From assembly GCA_021846945.1 (NCBI GenBank), contig JAJZVZ010000012.1:1-55190 (forward strand): a stretch of 55,190 nucleotides of DNA, read 5' to 3'. The stretch is from Acidobacteriota bacterium (GTDB lineage Bacteria; Acidobacteriota; Terriglobia; Terriglobales; Acidobacteriaceae). The notes under the pieces were generated by a model. The model saw nothing but the letters and a program-made list of their open reading frames with translations, was not told the origin of the DNA and ran no database searches. This document shows positions 27,543 to 34,961 of the stretch, one piece after another (within the stretch, counting starts at the first letter, position 1; each line of letters starts with the position of its first letter). A program made the position numbers and the translations under genes.

Positions 27543-28809
27543 ATTTCAGGGCCTCCACAGGATCGAGTTGGGCGGCACGGGTCGCGGGCACGGTGCCGAA
27601 GATGACGCCGACCATGGTGGCTGCGCCCAGTGCGATGACAATGGACACCGGTGAGATGGGCAAGGCGTAGTCGGTAAAGAAATGGATCGAAAGCGGAACG
27701 GCAAGCCCGACCAATGTGCCGACAGTTCCGCCTGAGAGCGAGATGATGACGGCTTCGGCAAGAAACTGGAGCTTGATCTCCCGGTAGGTGGCGCCCAGCG
27801 CCTTGCGGATGCCGATTTCACGGATGCGCGAGCGCACGTTGGCCAGCATGATGTTCATGATGCCCACGCCGCCCACTGCCAGGGTGACGGCAGCCACCAG
27901 CACCAGCACCGCAGTGAGCGCGTCGGCAATCTGCGCGGCCATCGTGAGCAACTGCTTCAGCGTTTGGACCCTGTAGACGGAATTGGGCCGGTGGCGGGAC
28001 TGCACGATATTCTGGATCTGCTCGGCGGCCTGGGGGACCAGGCTCATGCTTGCCATCGAAAAGTAGATCTGGTTGACCCGTTCAGTGCCGGTAAAGTAGC
28101 GGGCCACCGAGTAGGGAATCAGGATGGTTTGATCGGCAAGCTCCGATTGTCCGAAGTCGTCCACGCTTTCCTTGAAGACGCCAACGATGGTGAAGGGAAT
28201 GCCGAGGATCTGAAAGTTCTGGCCAACAGCAGCATCGCTGTTTCCGTACCGTTCCCTGGCGAAGATTTCGGTGACCACGGCGCACTTCAGGTGGGCCGAT
28301 TCGTCAGACTCGTCGAGGAAGCGGCCATCGGTCACGATGAGGTTGCGGATATGGCGGTAATCGGGGCTTACGCCCAGCACCAGCGTATCCTTGACGACGC
28401 CGCCGCCAAAACTGATGCGGCTGTGCATCTCCAGCACCGGCGAGGAATAAATGACGCCTGGGACCTGCGCATCGATAGCCTTCTCATCTTCACGGGTTAG
28501 GAAGTCGTTGTAGCGTACCCGCTCAGAGGCGGTGGCGCCGCCGCCAGCATACTCCAGTTCCACCGAGTTGGTGCCGATCTTCTGGATCAGCTCGAGCACG
28601 TACTTTTTCCCCGTCAAGCCGATGGTGACCACCAGAATCACGGAGGCGGTTCCGATGACCATGCCCAGCGCCGTGAGAGCAAAGCGCGTCTTGTTGGCGC
28701 GAAAACTATCCACTGCGATCTTGAGGATCTCGCTCAAGAGCATGGTGCGCCGGGCGCTCAACAGCGTCTGCTGAAAAGAAACACGGTGCGCTTGCTCGAC
28801 GGGGTTCAT
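27535..28809 (-). CDS. FtsX/MacB-like ABC transporter permease
   Basis: ATG 28809 has AAGGA at ideal spacing and gives 424 aa. TM1 follows NKTRFALTALGMVIGTASVI (the MacB-type N-terminal membrane segment). Next is a periplasmic MacB_PCD domain of about 220 residues (SVELEYAGGGA to QIQNIVQSRHR). The C-terminal three-helix FtsX domain has GIMNIMLANVRSRIREIGIRKALGA, the signature of this permease family. Such permeases work with a cytoplasmic ATPase and often a membrane-fusion protein to move lipoproteins, peptides or antibiotics; neither partner is adjacent, so the ATPase must be encoded elsewhere. The 59-aa microprotein is coupled downstream. It is divergent from the MDR dehydrogenase. Confidence 0.9.
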   Translation of the reverse strand: MNPVEQAHRVSFQQTLLSARRTMLLSEILKIAVDSFRANKTRFALTALGMVIGTASVILVVTIGLTGKKYVLELIQKIGTNSVELEYAGGGATASERVRYNDFLTREDEKAIDAQVPGVIYSSPVLEMHSRISFGGGVVKDTLVLGVSPDYRHIRNLIVTDGRFLDESDESAHLKCAVVTEIFARERYGNSDAAVGQNFQILGIPFTIVGVFKESVDDFGQSELADQTILIPYSVARYFTGTERVNQIYFSMASMSLVPQAAEQIQNIVQSRHRPNSVYRVQTLKQLLTMAAQIADALTAVLVLVAAVTLAVGGVGIMNIMLANVRSRIREIGIRKALGATYREIKLQFLAEAVIISLSGGTVGTLVGLAVPLSIHFFTDYALPISPVSIVIALGAATMVGVIFGTVPATRAAQLDPVEALKYE

Positions 28810-28995
28810 GCGATCCTTCTTAGCAAGATGCGCCAACACGCCTGGCGGCTTCGATAATTGAAGAGGCAGGTCCGGGATAAGCCGCGCCGCGCATCCCTTT
28901 ATAGAGTACGCGAAATTGCTGTTCTGCCGTTAATGGGCAGGTGAAAGAACGGGCTGGCGGTAGTCTGTTTGTAAATGAAAGCAGGGGAGAAAGTC

Positions 28996-29982
28996 ATGCG
29001 CGCCCTGGTCTATACGGAGCTCCGGCAGGTGAAGCTGGATGAGGTTCAGCGCCCACGCCCGGCGGACGGGAAGATGGAGATTGCCGTGGCGGCGGCCGGC
29101 ATTTGCGGCTCAGACATCTCCGGATTTCTGGGGCGCAGCCGGCTGCGCGTTCCGCCGCTGGTGCTGGGCCATGAACTGGTGGGCAGCACGCGGGACGGCC
29201 AGCGCGTGGTGGCCAATCCGCTGAGTAGTTGCGGGCAATGCGCCTTCTGCCGGAGCGGTGCGACCAATCTCTGCGCGGAGCTGCGCCTGTTGGGGATGGG
29301 CGGAGTTGCGGGGTGTTTCGCGGAGTATGTTGCGGTGCCCGCCGAGCAGGTGTACGAAATTCCCGACAGCCTGCCTGATGCGCGGGCGGTCTTCGCCGAG
29401 CCCCTGGCCAATGTGGTTCACCTCTTTCGGACTGCTGCTCCGCTGCCCGGTTTTCGCATCGCGATTGTAGGCGCGGGGGCGATGGGGTCGCTGGCCTTGC
29501 AGATGGCGCTGCGTTTGGGCGCGCGCGAGGTCCTGGTCCTGGACGTGAACGAGGCCAGGCTGGCGGCGGCGCGGCGCATGGGCGCCACGTTGGCAGTGCC
29601 TGCCGGCGAAGAAGGGCGGAGCGCGGCGCGGGCTTTCGCCGGCGATGGGCTTGAGCTGGTGCTGGATGCGAGCAGTCATGGCTCCACGCGCAAAATGGCC
29701 TTTGATCTGTGCCGGGCCGGCGGGCAGGTGGTGCTGCTCGGCATGGGCAAGGAGCCGTGCGCGATCGACTTTGCGGCCAGCGTCCGCAAGGAGCTTCGCG
29801 TGTTGATGTCATTCGGTTACACAGCGGCGGACTTTGAGCGCTCGCTGGAACTGCTGAAGGCGGGTGCAATCGACCTGACGCCTTGGACGGCGGAGCTGCC
29901 GCTTGCAGAGGGCCAAATGGCCTTTGAAAAAATGACCGATTCTCCCGGTGATACGCTCAGGATGCTGCTGCGCGTACGTTGA
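28996..29982 (+). CDS. Zinc-dependent MDR alcohol/polyol dehydrogenase
   Basis: ATG 28996 with GGGGAG upstream is preferred to ATG 28975. The 328-aa product has the catalytic-zinc residues in GICGSD and LGHEL. The structural-zinc lobe is intact, with four Cys in SCGQCAFCRSGATNLC. The Rossmann motif is VGAGAMGSLALQMAL, followed by VLVLDVNEARL, whose Asp suggests NAD+ rather than NADP+. The family oxidises sugar alcohols, L-threonine or secondary alcohols. In this glycan-rich neighbourhood a polyol or sugar substrate is likely but not shown. It is convergent with the small secreted protein gene, 12 nt away. Confidence 0.88.
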   Translation: MRALVYTELRQVKLDEVQRPRPADGKMEIAVAAAGICGSDISGFLGRSRLRVPPLVLGHELVGSTRDGQRVVANPLSSCGQCAFCRSGATNLCAELRLLGMGGVAGCFAEYVAVPAEQVYEIPDSLPDARAVFAEPLANVVHLFRTAAPLPGFRIAIVGAGAMGSLALQMALRLGAREVLVLDVNEARLAAARRMGATLAVPAGEEGRSAARAFAGDGLELVLDASSHGSTRKMAFDLCRAGGQVVLLGMGKEPCAIDFAASVRKELRVLMSFGYTAADFERSLELLKAGAIDLTPWTAELPLAEGQMAFEKMTDSPGDTLRMLLRVR

Positions 29983-29994
29983 CGCCGAAAGAAA

Positions 29995-30396
29995 TCATTT
30001 CGCCTTTTCCGCCGGCTTCGCAGGTTTATTGGGCGCCGGAGGTTTGGCAGGCGCTGGACTCGGCTCTTTCGGCTTGGAGGGCTGCGGGCACTTGATCGAA
30101 GGCTTGCGCGCCCAGGTGAGCACGTCAATCGGTATGCCCTGCATGCAGAGATTGGATCCGGCGTGGGGCAGGCCGGTAAATTCGATTCCCTCGCCAATCC
30201 GCGGCTGCGCACCCTTGATCAGCAAGTTATAGAGCTTGCCGCTCTTGATGTCCTTTACTACCAGGCAGCGCATCACAACGCCCGGCTCTACGCAGCCTTC
30301 TCCCTCGATCTGCCCGGATTTTGGCAGAGGGCCCTCGCCGGCCACTACGGCTGCCGCCAGCAGGACCGCCACCACTGCCCAAGAAGCTTTCTCCAC
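29995..30396 (-). CDS. Small secreted protein with four Cys and Pro/Lys/Ala-rich tail
   Basis: GTG 30396 with GGGAG seven nt upstream gives 133 aa; longer upstream frames lack a signal or ribosome site. Residues 1-20 (VEKASWAVVAVLLAAAVVAG) form a signal peptide. A compact domain of about 75 residues contains four Cys (EGC, MRC, NLC, IKC) and IEFTGLPHAGSNLC. The last ~30 residues are a low-complexity Pro, Ala and Lys tail ending AEKAK. I do not recognise the family. A periplasmic or cell-surface location is inferred. It is divergent from the lyase gene over 196 nt. Confidence 0.6.
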   Translation of the reverse strand: MEKASWAVVAVLLAAAVVAGEGPLPKSGQIEGEGCVEPGVVMRCLVVKDIKSGKLYNLLIKGAQPRIGEGIEFTGLPHAGSNLCMQGIPIDVLTWARKPSIKCPQPSKPKEPSPAPAKPPAPNKPAKPAEKAK

Positions 30397-30592
30397 GGCA
30401 GTTCTCCCGGTCGAGGCGAGGATACGACGGAACGAGTTGCAAAGTCCAGTGAGGTTTGCGAAATCGCTTTGATATGATTGACCGGCGCAAACACCCGGCA
30501 TGCAAAGCGTCGTGAACAGTGCGCGAACGTGCGTCCGGTATTTAAGGGGTTTCGGGGGCCGCATGTCCCGGATATGTCCTGGAGGGGGCGAA

Positions 30593-32743
30593 ATGAAGCA
30601 AATGATTTTGGGAGGCATGTTCCTGGGCGTATGGCTGGCCGCGGCGCCTGTGCAGGGCCAGAGCGCCGCTCTGCAACATTTGTCAGCGGCCGCGACCGCG
30701 CAGCACGAGACCGAAGTGATGAATGCTCTCGACTTGAGCCGGCCGGAGCTGGCGCCGGTGGCGGCGGCATGGAAGCGGAAAGATCTGAACGGAGCGGTGA
30801 AAGCGCTTGCCGCATATCTACGCGTCAGAGAGGCGGTGCGTTGGGGAACGCCGCCGTCAGGGCGGGCGGCGGTTTCAATGCAGCATATGAAGACGATCGC
30901 GGACGATGCCCTCGTGGGCAAGCTCCAGGGCGGCCAGACTCCCTACTTCTACACCTTCCCCAACGCCGACATCGACTGGCACTACAACGCCACACTGCAC
31001 ATGCCGGGAGTGGCGCCGGATAACGAGTGGCAATGGCAACTGAACCGCATGGCCGTTTGGGGCGCGCTGGGCAGCGTTTATCAGGTGACGCACGATGAAC
31101 GCTACGCAAAGGCCTTTGACCGCGAGATGCTGTCCTGGGTGGCGCAATGTCCGGTTCCGGACTACGCCGCGAACCAGCCCGGCTCGGCGTGGAGAACGAT
31201 CGAAGCAGGCATACGCATGGGCGGATCGTGGCCCGAGGCGTTTTTCGCGTTTCGCAAGTCGCCTTCAGTGAGCGATTCGGACCTGGTGGTCTTCGCCAGC
31301 GCATTTCTGGACCACGGGCGCTATCTGCTCAAAGAGCATACGCGGCTGAACTGGCTGACGATGGAGATGAGCGGGCTGTACGCGGTGGGTGCGTTGTTCC
31401 CGGAGTTTAAGGAAGCTGGTCAATGGAGGAACTACGGCGCCAATACGCTTGCCGAAGAAGCGCGCAAGCAGTTCCTGCCCGATGGCGCGCAGGACGAACT
31501 CTCAACCGAATATCAGAATGTGGCGCTGGGCAATATTTTGAAGATTCCTGAAATTGCGCGCTGGACCGGGCGGACGGCGGAGCTTCCCAAGGGCTACACC
31601 GCGCCGCTCGAAAAGGGCTATGAGTATCAGGTGAGCATTATGGCTCCTGACCGCTATAACCCGAAATACAACAACGGTCTGCCCCAGTATCTGCCGCGGA
31701 TTTTCCAGCTTGCCGTGGAGAACTTTCCCGGCCGCAGCGACTTCAAATGGGTTGAAACGGATGGCAAGGAGGGGACTGCGCCGTCCTTTACCTCGATCTT
31801 TCTGAACCGGGCCGGAGAGGCGGCGATGCGGACGGACTGGAGCCGCCAGGCCAACTATCTCGGATTCCGGCTGGGTCCGCTGGGCATGGGCCATCAGCAC
31901 CAGACGAAGCTGGATGTAGTCGTATGGGCCTACGGGCGTCCGATGATCTTCAATACCGGAGGTGGCAGCTACGAGCGCAGCAAATGGCGGAGCTACGCAA
32001 CGTCGTCGTATGGCGCCAGTTGCATGATCATTGACGGGCTGGGGCAGAACCGGCCCACGTTCTCGCGCGATCCGTGGCACGATCCCGACCTCATCAGCCA
32101 GGGACCGATCGACGGCCACTGGCAGTCGAACTCGGTCTTCGATTTTGCTTCGGGAGAGTATGACGAAGGCTATGGGCCGCAGCGGCTTCGTCCGGCTTCG
32201 CAGCAGCGGGATGTGCTCTTTGTCAAGCCGGATATGTTTGTGGTCGCCGACCGCGTGCGGCCCGACGACGTCCAGTCGCATGCCTACCAGGATCGCTGGC
32301 AACTGCAGACGACGCACTGGCAGATCAATAGGGTGACGCATGCGTTGGAGACCGACGATGAGGGACTGCCGAATCTGGTTGTGGTTCCGCTGCTCACAAA
32401 CGGCCTCGATGTGAAGGCCGTCTCGGGACAGGAGTCGCCGGAGATTCTGGGATGGGATGTGCGGAAGGATATGGATCCGCAGAATGTTGTGGCGACCACG
32501 TTGTTGCATACGCTCACCAGTGCCGGCCCGCGGATTTTGCTTACCCTGATCCTTCCGCTGAAGCCGGGAGAATTCAATCCGGTGGCGGGTGTAACGCCAG
32601 GGCCGGATGGCCGCTCAGCGACAGTAACCTTCATGGATGGGCGGAAGTTCCTCATCTCGGCGCCCGGCGATCGCGGCATTACGGTCAAGGAGACGCTGCC
32701 GGACGGCAGGCCGGGCCGGACCGTGGTTGGAGGCGGCGCCTGA
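30593..32743 (+). CDS. Heparinase II/III-family polysaccharide lyase, secreted
   Basis: ATG 30593 follows GGAGGGGG. The signal peptide MILGGMFLGVWLAAAPVQG leads a 716-aa protein. An N-terminal helical (alpha/alpha toroid) domain at about 60-400 includes FPNADIDWHYNATLH, WRTIEAGIRMGG and the conserved NWLTMEMSGLYAVG. A heparinase II/III C-terminal beta-sandwich begins near residue 420 with GMGHQHQTKLDVVVWAYGRP, FNTGGGSYERSKWRSYA and a Trp/Asp-rich core. Such lyases (PL12, 15, 17, 21 families) eliminate uronic-acid linkages in heparinoids, alginate or ulvan-like chains. The subfamily cannot be settled here. A clan GH-A glycosidase gene follows after 72 nt, suggesting joint action on one polymer. 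Confidence 0.85.
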   Translation: MKQMILGGMFLGVWLAAAPVQGQSAALQHLSAAATAQHETEVMNALDLSRPELAPVAAAWKRKDLNGAVKALAAYLRVREAVRWGTPPSGRAAVSMQHMKTIADDALVGKLQGGQTPYFYTFPNADIDWHYNATLHMPGVAPDNEWQWQLNRMAVWGALGSVYQVTHDERYAKAFDREMLSWVAQCPVPDYAANQPGSAWRTIEAGIRMGGSWPEAFFAFRKSPSVSDSDLVVFASAFLDHGRYLLKEHTRLNWLTMEMSGLYAVGALFPEFKEAGQWRNYGANTLAEEARKQFLPDGAQDELSTEYQNVALGNILKIPEIARWTGRTAELPKGYTAPLEKGYEYQVSIMAPDRYNPKYNNGLPQYLPRIFQLAVENFPGRSDFKWVETDGKEGTAPSFTSIFLNRAGEAAMRTDWSRQANYLGFRLGPLGMGHQHQTKLDVVVWAYGRPMIFNTGGGSYERSKWRSYATSSYGASCMIIDGLGQNRPTFSRDPWHDPDLISQGPIDGHWQSNSVFDFASGEYDEGYGPQRLRPASQQRDVLFVKPDMFVVADRVRPDDVQSHAYQDRWQLQTTHWQINRVTHALETDDEGLPNLVVVPLLTNGLDVKAVSGQESPEILGWDVRKDMDPQNVVATTLLHTLTSAGPRILLTLILPLKPGEFNPVAGVTPGPDGRSATVTFMDGRKFLISAPGDRGITVKETLPDGRPGRTVVGGGA

Positions 32744-32815
32744 GAGCGGCGCGCCTGCGAGCAACAGGCTGCATTCATCCGCACAGGCTGGGTGATGCGG
32801 AGGAGAGTTGCGGAG

Positions 32816-34303
32816 ATGAATGGGATCGATCGGCGCACGCTGCTGGAGATGCTGGCAGCCGGAACATTCCTGGCGGCAACCGGCAATGAATCGTTGAATG
32901 CCTTTGGGCAGTCCATGGTTCAATCTGCGATTGAAGCTGCGCCGGTTGCCGGGGAGGGTGGGCCGATTCCGCGAACGCTGCGGACGCGCGCATCGAAGGA
33001 GATCTCCGCCTCACCCTTGTCAGTTGGGTTCGAGACGCTGGACCGCAAGATGTTCGATCCAGCGCGGACCTACGCGCCGCTGGCACAACTGGGCGTAAAG
33101 TGGGCGCGCTGCCAGACGGGCTGGGCGCGAACCGAACAGCGGCCGGGGCAGTTTGACTTTGGCTGGCTGGATGAGGCGGTTGACCATCTGCTCGCAGTCG
33201 GAATTCAGCCGTGGTTTAACGTGGGCTATGGCAATCCGCTCTATTCACCGGGAGCGGATCAGTACGCAGTGGGCTGGGCGCCGGTGTACTCCCAGGCCGC
33301 AAAGGACGCGTGGGCGCGCTATGTAGACAGGCTGGCTGCGCACTACAAGGGGCGCGTGCGCCATTGGGAGATCTGGAACGAGCCCAATGGACACACCTTC
33401 TGGCGTCCTGAAGAACCGAATGCCGCCGGCTATGTGGAGCTGGTGAGGATGACGGCTCCGGTGATTCGCGAGCATGTGCCGAATGCGGTCATCATCGGCG
33501 GCGCATTCGCCGGCGTGCCGCTGGAGTATGCGGAGCAGTGCCTTGAAGCTGGGCTTGGCGATGAAGTCGACCGGATCAGCTTTCATCCGTATCGCGCGCG
33601 GCCTGAAGAGAATTATGCCAGCGATTTGCGCGCGCTGCGCGGGCTTGTCCACAGATACAAACCGGGAATCAGATTGTGGCAGGGCGAAGACGGAGCGCCC
33701 TCGACCGACGGGAGCACCGGGGCGCTGTCAAAGCTGCATTGGACTGAAGCGAGCCAGGCGAAATGGCTGCTGCGCAGGATCGTGACCGACCTTGGCTGCG
33801 ATCTGGAACTGACAAGCTACTTCCACACTGTCGATCTGCAGAAGTACAACTGGGGCAGCGGTCCCACCAACGGCACCAATAGCAAGGGACTCTTGCGCGG
33901 AGGCAGCTATACGTCGAAGCCGTCCTATTTTGCGTACAGAAATCTCTGTGCCTTGTTTGACAGCGAAACGAAGACGGCGAGCACGCTGATCCGATTCGAT
34001 CGCGGCAGTGCTGATCTTGAGATTGACGCTCTCTGTTCAGCTTGCTTCGCGCGCAACGGAAGACCGCTCTACGCCTACTGGTCTCCTGCCGATTTGCAGA
34101 AGGAGTGGTCGCCGAAGACCGCGCACATCACCGTATGGAGCCCGAAGGAGTTGCCGCTGGACCGGCCGGTGCTGGTGGATCCGGCGTCAGGCGCAATCAG
34201 CACGCCACCGCGGGTGACGAAGCATGGAGGTTCGCTGTCTCTGGCGGAGATGGAGATTCGGGACTACCCGATGCTCCTCACCGACGCCGCCCTGGTGACT
34301 TGA
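32816..34303 (+). CDS. Clan GH-A glycoside hydrolase (GH39/GH5-like), exported
   Basis: ATG 32816 (MNGIDRRTLLEMLAAG) gives a Tat-like signal and 495 aa; ATG 32792 is also possible. The barrel shows WARCQTGWARTEQRPGQFDF, then HWEIWNEPNGHTFW with the acid/base Glu of the NEP motif (about residue 185). A later Glu in LWQGEDGAPS (about 285) is a good nucleophile candidate. A small C-terminal beta domain ends the protein. Spacing and motifs are closest to GH39 (beta-xylosidase/iduronidase-like) or related clan GH-A families. It follows a uronic-acid lyase gene and probably trims the same polysaccharide. Confidence 0.8.
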   Translation: MNGIDRRTLLEMLAAGTFLAATGNESLNAFGQSMVQSAIEAAPVAGEGGPIPRTLRTRASKEISASPLSVGFETLDRKMFDPARTYAPLAQLGVKWARCQTGWARTEQRPGQFDFGWLDEAVDHLLAVGIQPWFNVGYGNPLYSPGADQYAVGWAPVYSQAAKDAWARYVDRLAAHYKGRVRHWEIWNEPNGHTFWRPEEPNAAGYVELVRMTAPVIREHVPNAVIIGGAFAGVPLEYAEQCLEAGLGDEVDRISFHPYRARPEENYASDLRALRGLVHRYKPGIRLWQGEDGAPSTDGSTGALSKLHWTEASQAKWLLRRIVTDLGCDLELTSYFHTVDLQKYNWGSGPTNGTNSKGLLRGGSYTSKPSYFAYRNLCALFDSETKTASTLIRFDRGSADLEIDALCSACFARNGRPLYAYWSPADLQKEWSPKTAHITVWSPKELPLDRPVLVDPASGAISTPPRVTKHGGSLSLAEMEIRDYPMLLTDAALVT

Positions 34304-34532
34304 GCGGCGGGTGGGGGATTCTGTTGCGACACAAGACGGCGGAGTGCTGCAACGGTTCGCAGGTGCCGGCGAGCGCCAGGTGATCGGGCCAAACCATCAG
34401 GCCTGCCATCGTCAGCAAGAATGTCAGAGGGTGGGCGCGAGAATATACAGTCTCAGACGAAGACTCTTCAAGGATCACAGTTGGTGAACCGCCAATGATC
34501 TCGGATTCAATTTGCGGCCTCCTGATGTCGGT

Positions 34533-34563
34533 TGTCATCCTTCGGCATCGCCTCAGGATGGCA
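34533..34563. repeat. Short palindromic element (possible dispersed repeat)
   Basis: TGTCATCCT and AGGATGGCA form a 9-bp stem (one G-T pair) around a 13-nt loop. The layout looks like small palindromic repeats scattered in intergenic DNA. Only one copy was noticed here, so dispersal in the genome is a guess. Confidence 0.4.
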
Positions 34564-34805
34564 ACGGCCTTGCGAGGGCCGGGCCTGTTGACGGGGAATG
34601 CTCACATTACGGGTTGGTTAACGTTCGGGCCCGCTCCTGGTGGGATGATATTGCCTTGCTGTTCCGACCGCCTGCGGCAGGATCACATTGTATCGAGCGG
34701 CAGCAAGTTGCCGCATGCAGGGCCAGCCTTCAATCACGGCGCCCGACGGAATTCGTTTTCCATCGGCAGTATTTAAATGTGGGTGCGTTATGCTACACTG
34801 CGTTG

Positions 34806-34819
34806 GGTAAACGCTTTCT
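34806..34819. promoter_or_regulatory. LacI/CcpA-type operator-like box
   Basis: GGTAAACGCTTTCT agrees at 12 of 14 positions with the generic LacI/GalR-family operator TGWAANCGNTNWCA, including the central CG. It lies about 140 nt before the symporter start, where a sugar-responsive regulator could act. No regulator gene is adjacent. Confidence 0.35.
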
Positions 34820-34912
34820 CGGTTTCGGAAGCTCTGCTGGTTGCCGGATTCTCCGGCGCCGGGCGGAGGAGAAGATTGAGGCCGTTTTTTCTTGCAACGG
34901 CACGCTTCCTGC

Positions 34913-34942
34913 TTGACATCTGTTTGAGTAAAGCCATTTACT
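34913..34942 (+). promoter_or_regulatory. Putative promoter with overlapping palindromic operator, symporter operon
   Basis: A consensus -35 (TTGACA, 34913-34918) is followed after 18 nt by TTTACT as a weak -10. AGTAAA-GCCA-TTTACT (34927-34942) is a perfect 6-bp palindrome covering the -10, a classic repressor position. The symporter ATG is only about 20 nt downstream. Confidence 0.45.
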
Positions 34943-34961
34943 TAAGGGCGGGCGCACGGAA

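Larger units (their letters stand above)
34304..34961 (+). other. 658-nt intergenic region upstream of the symporter operon
   Basis: No convincing coding frame with a ribosome site was found on either strand. The region holds a short palindromic element (34533-34563), a LacI-type operator-like box (34806-34819) and a promoter overlapping a palindrome (34913-34942). All three face the symporter operon. The rest shows nothing recognisable. Confidence 0.6.
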
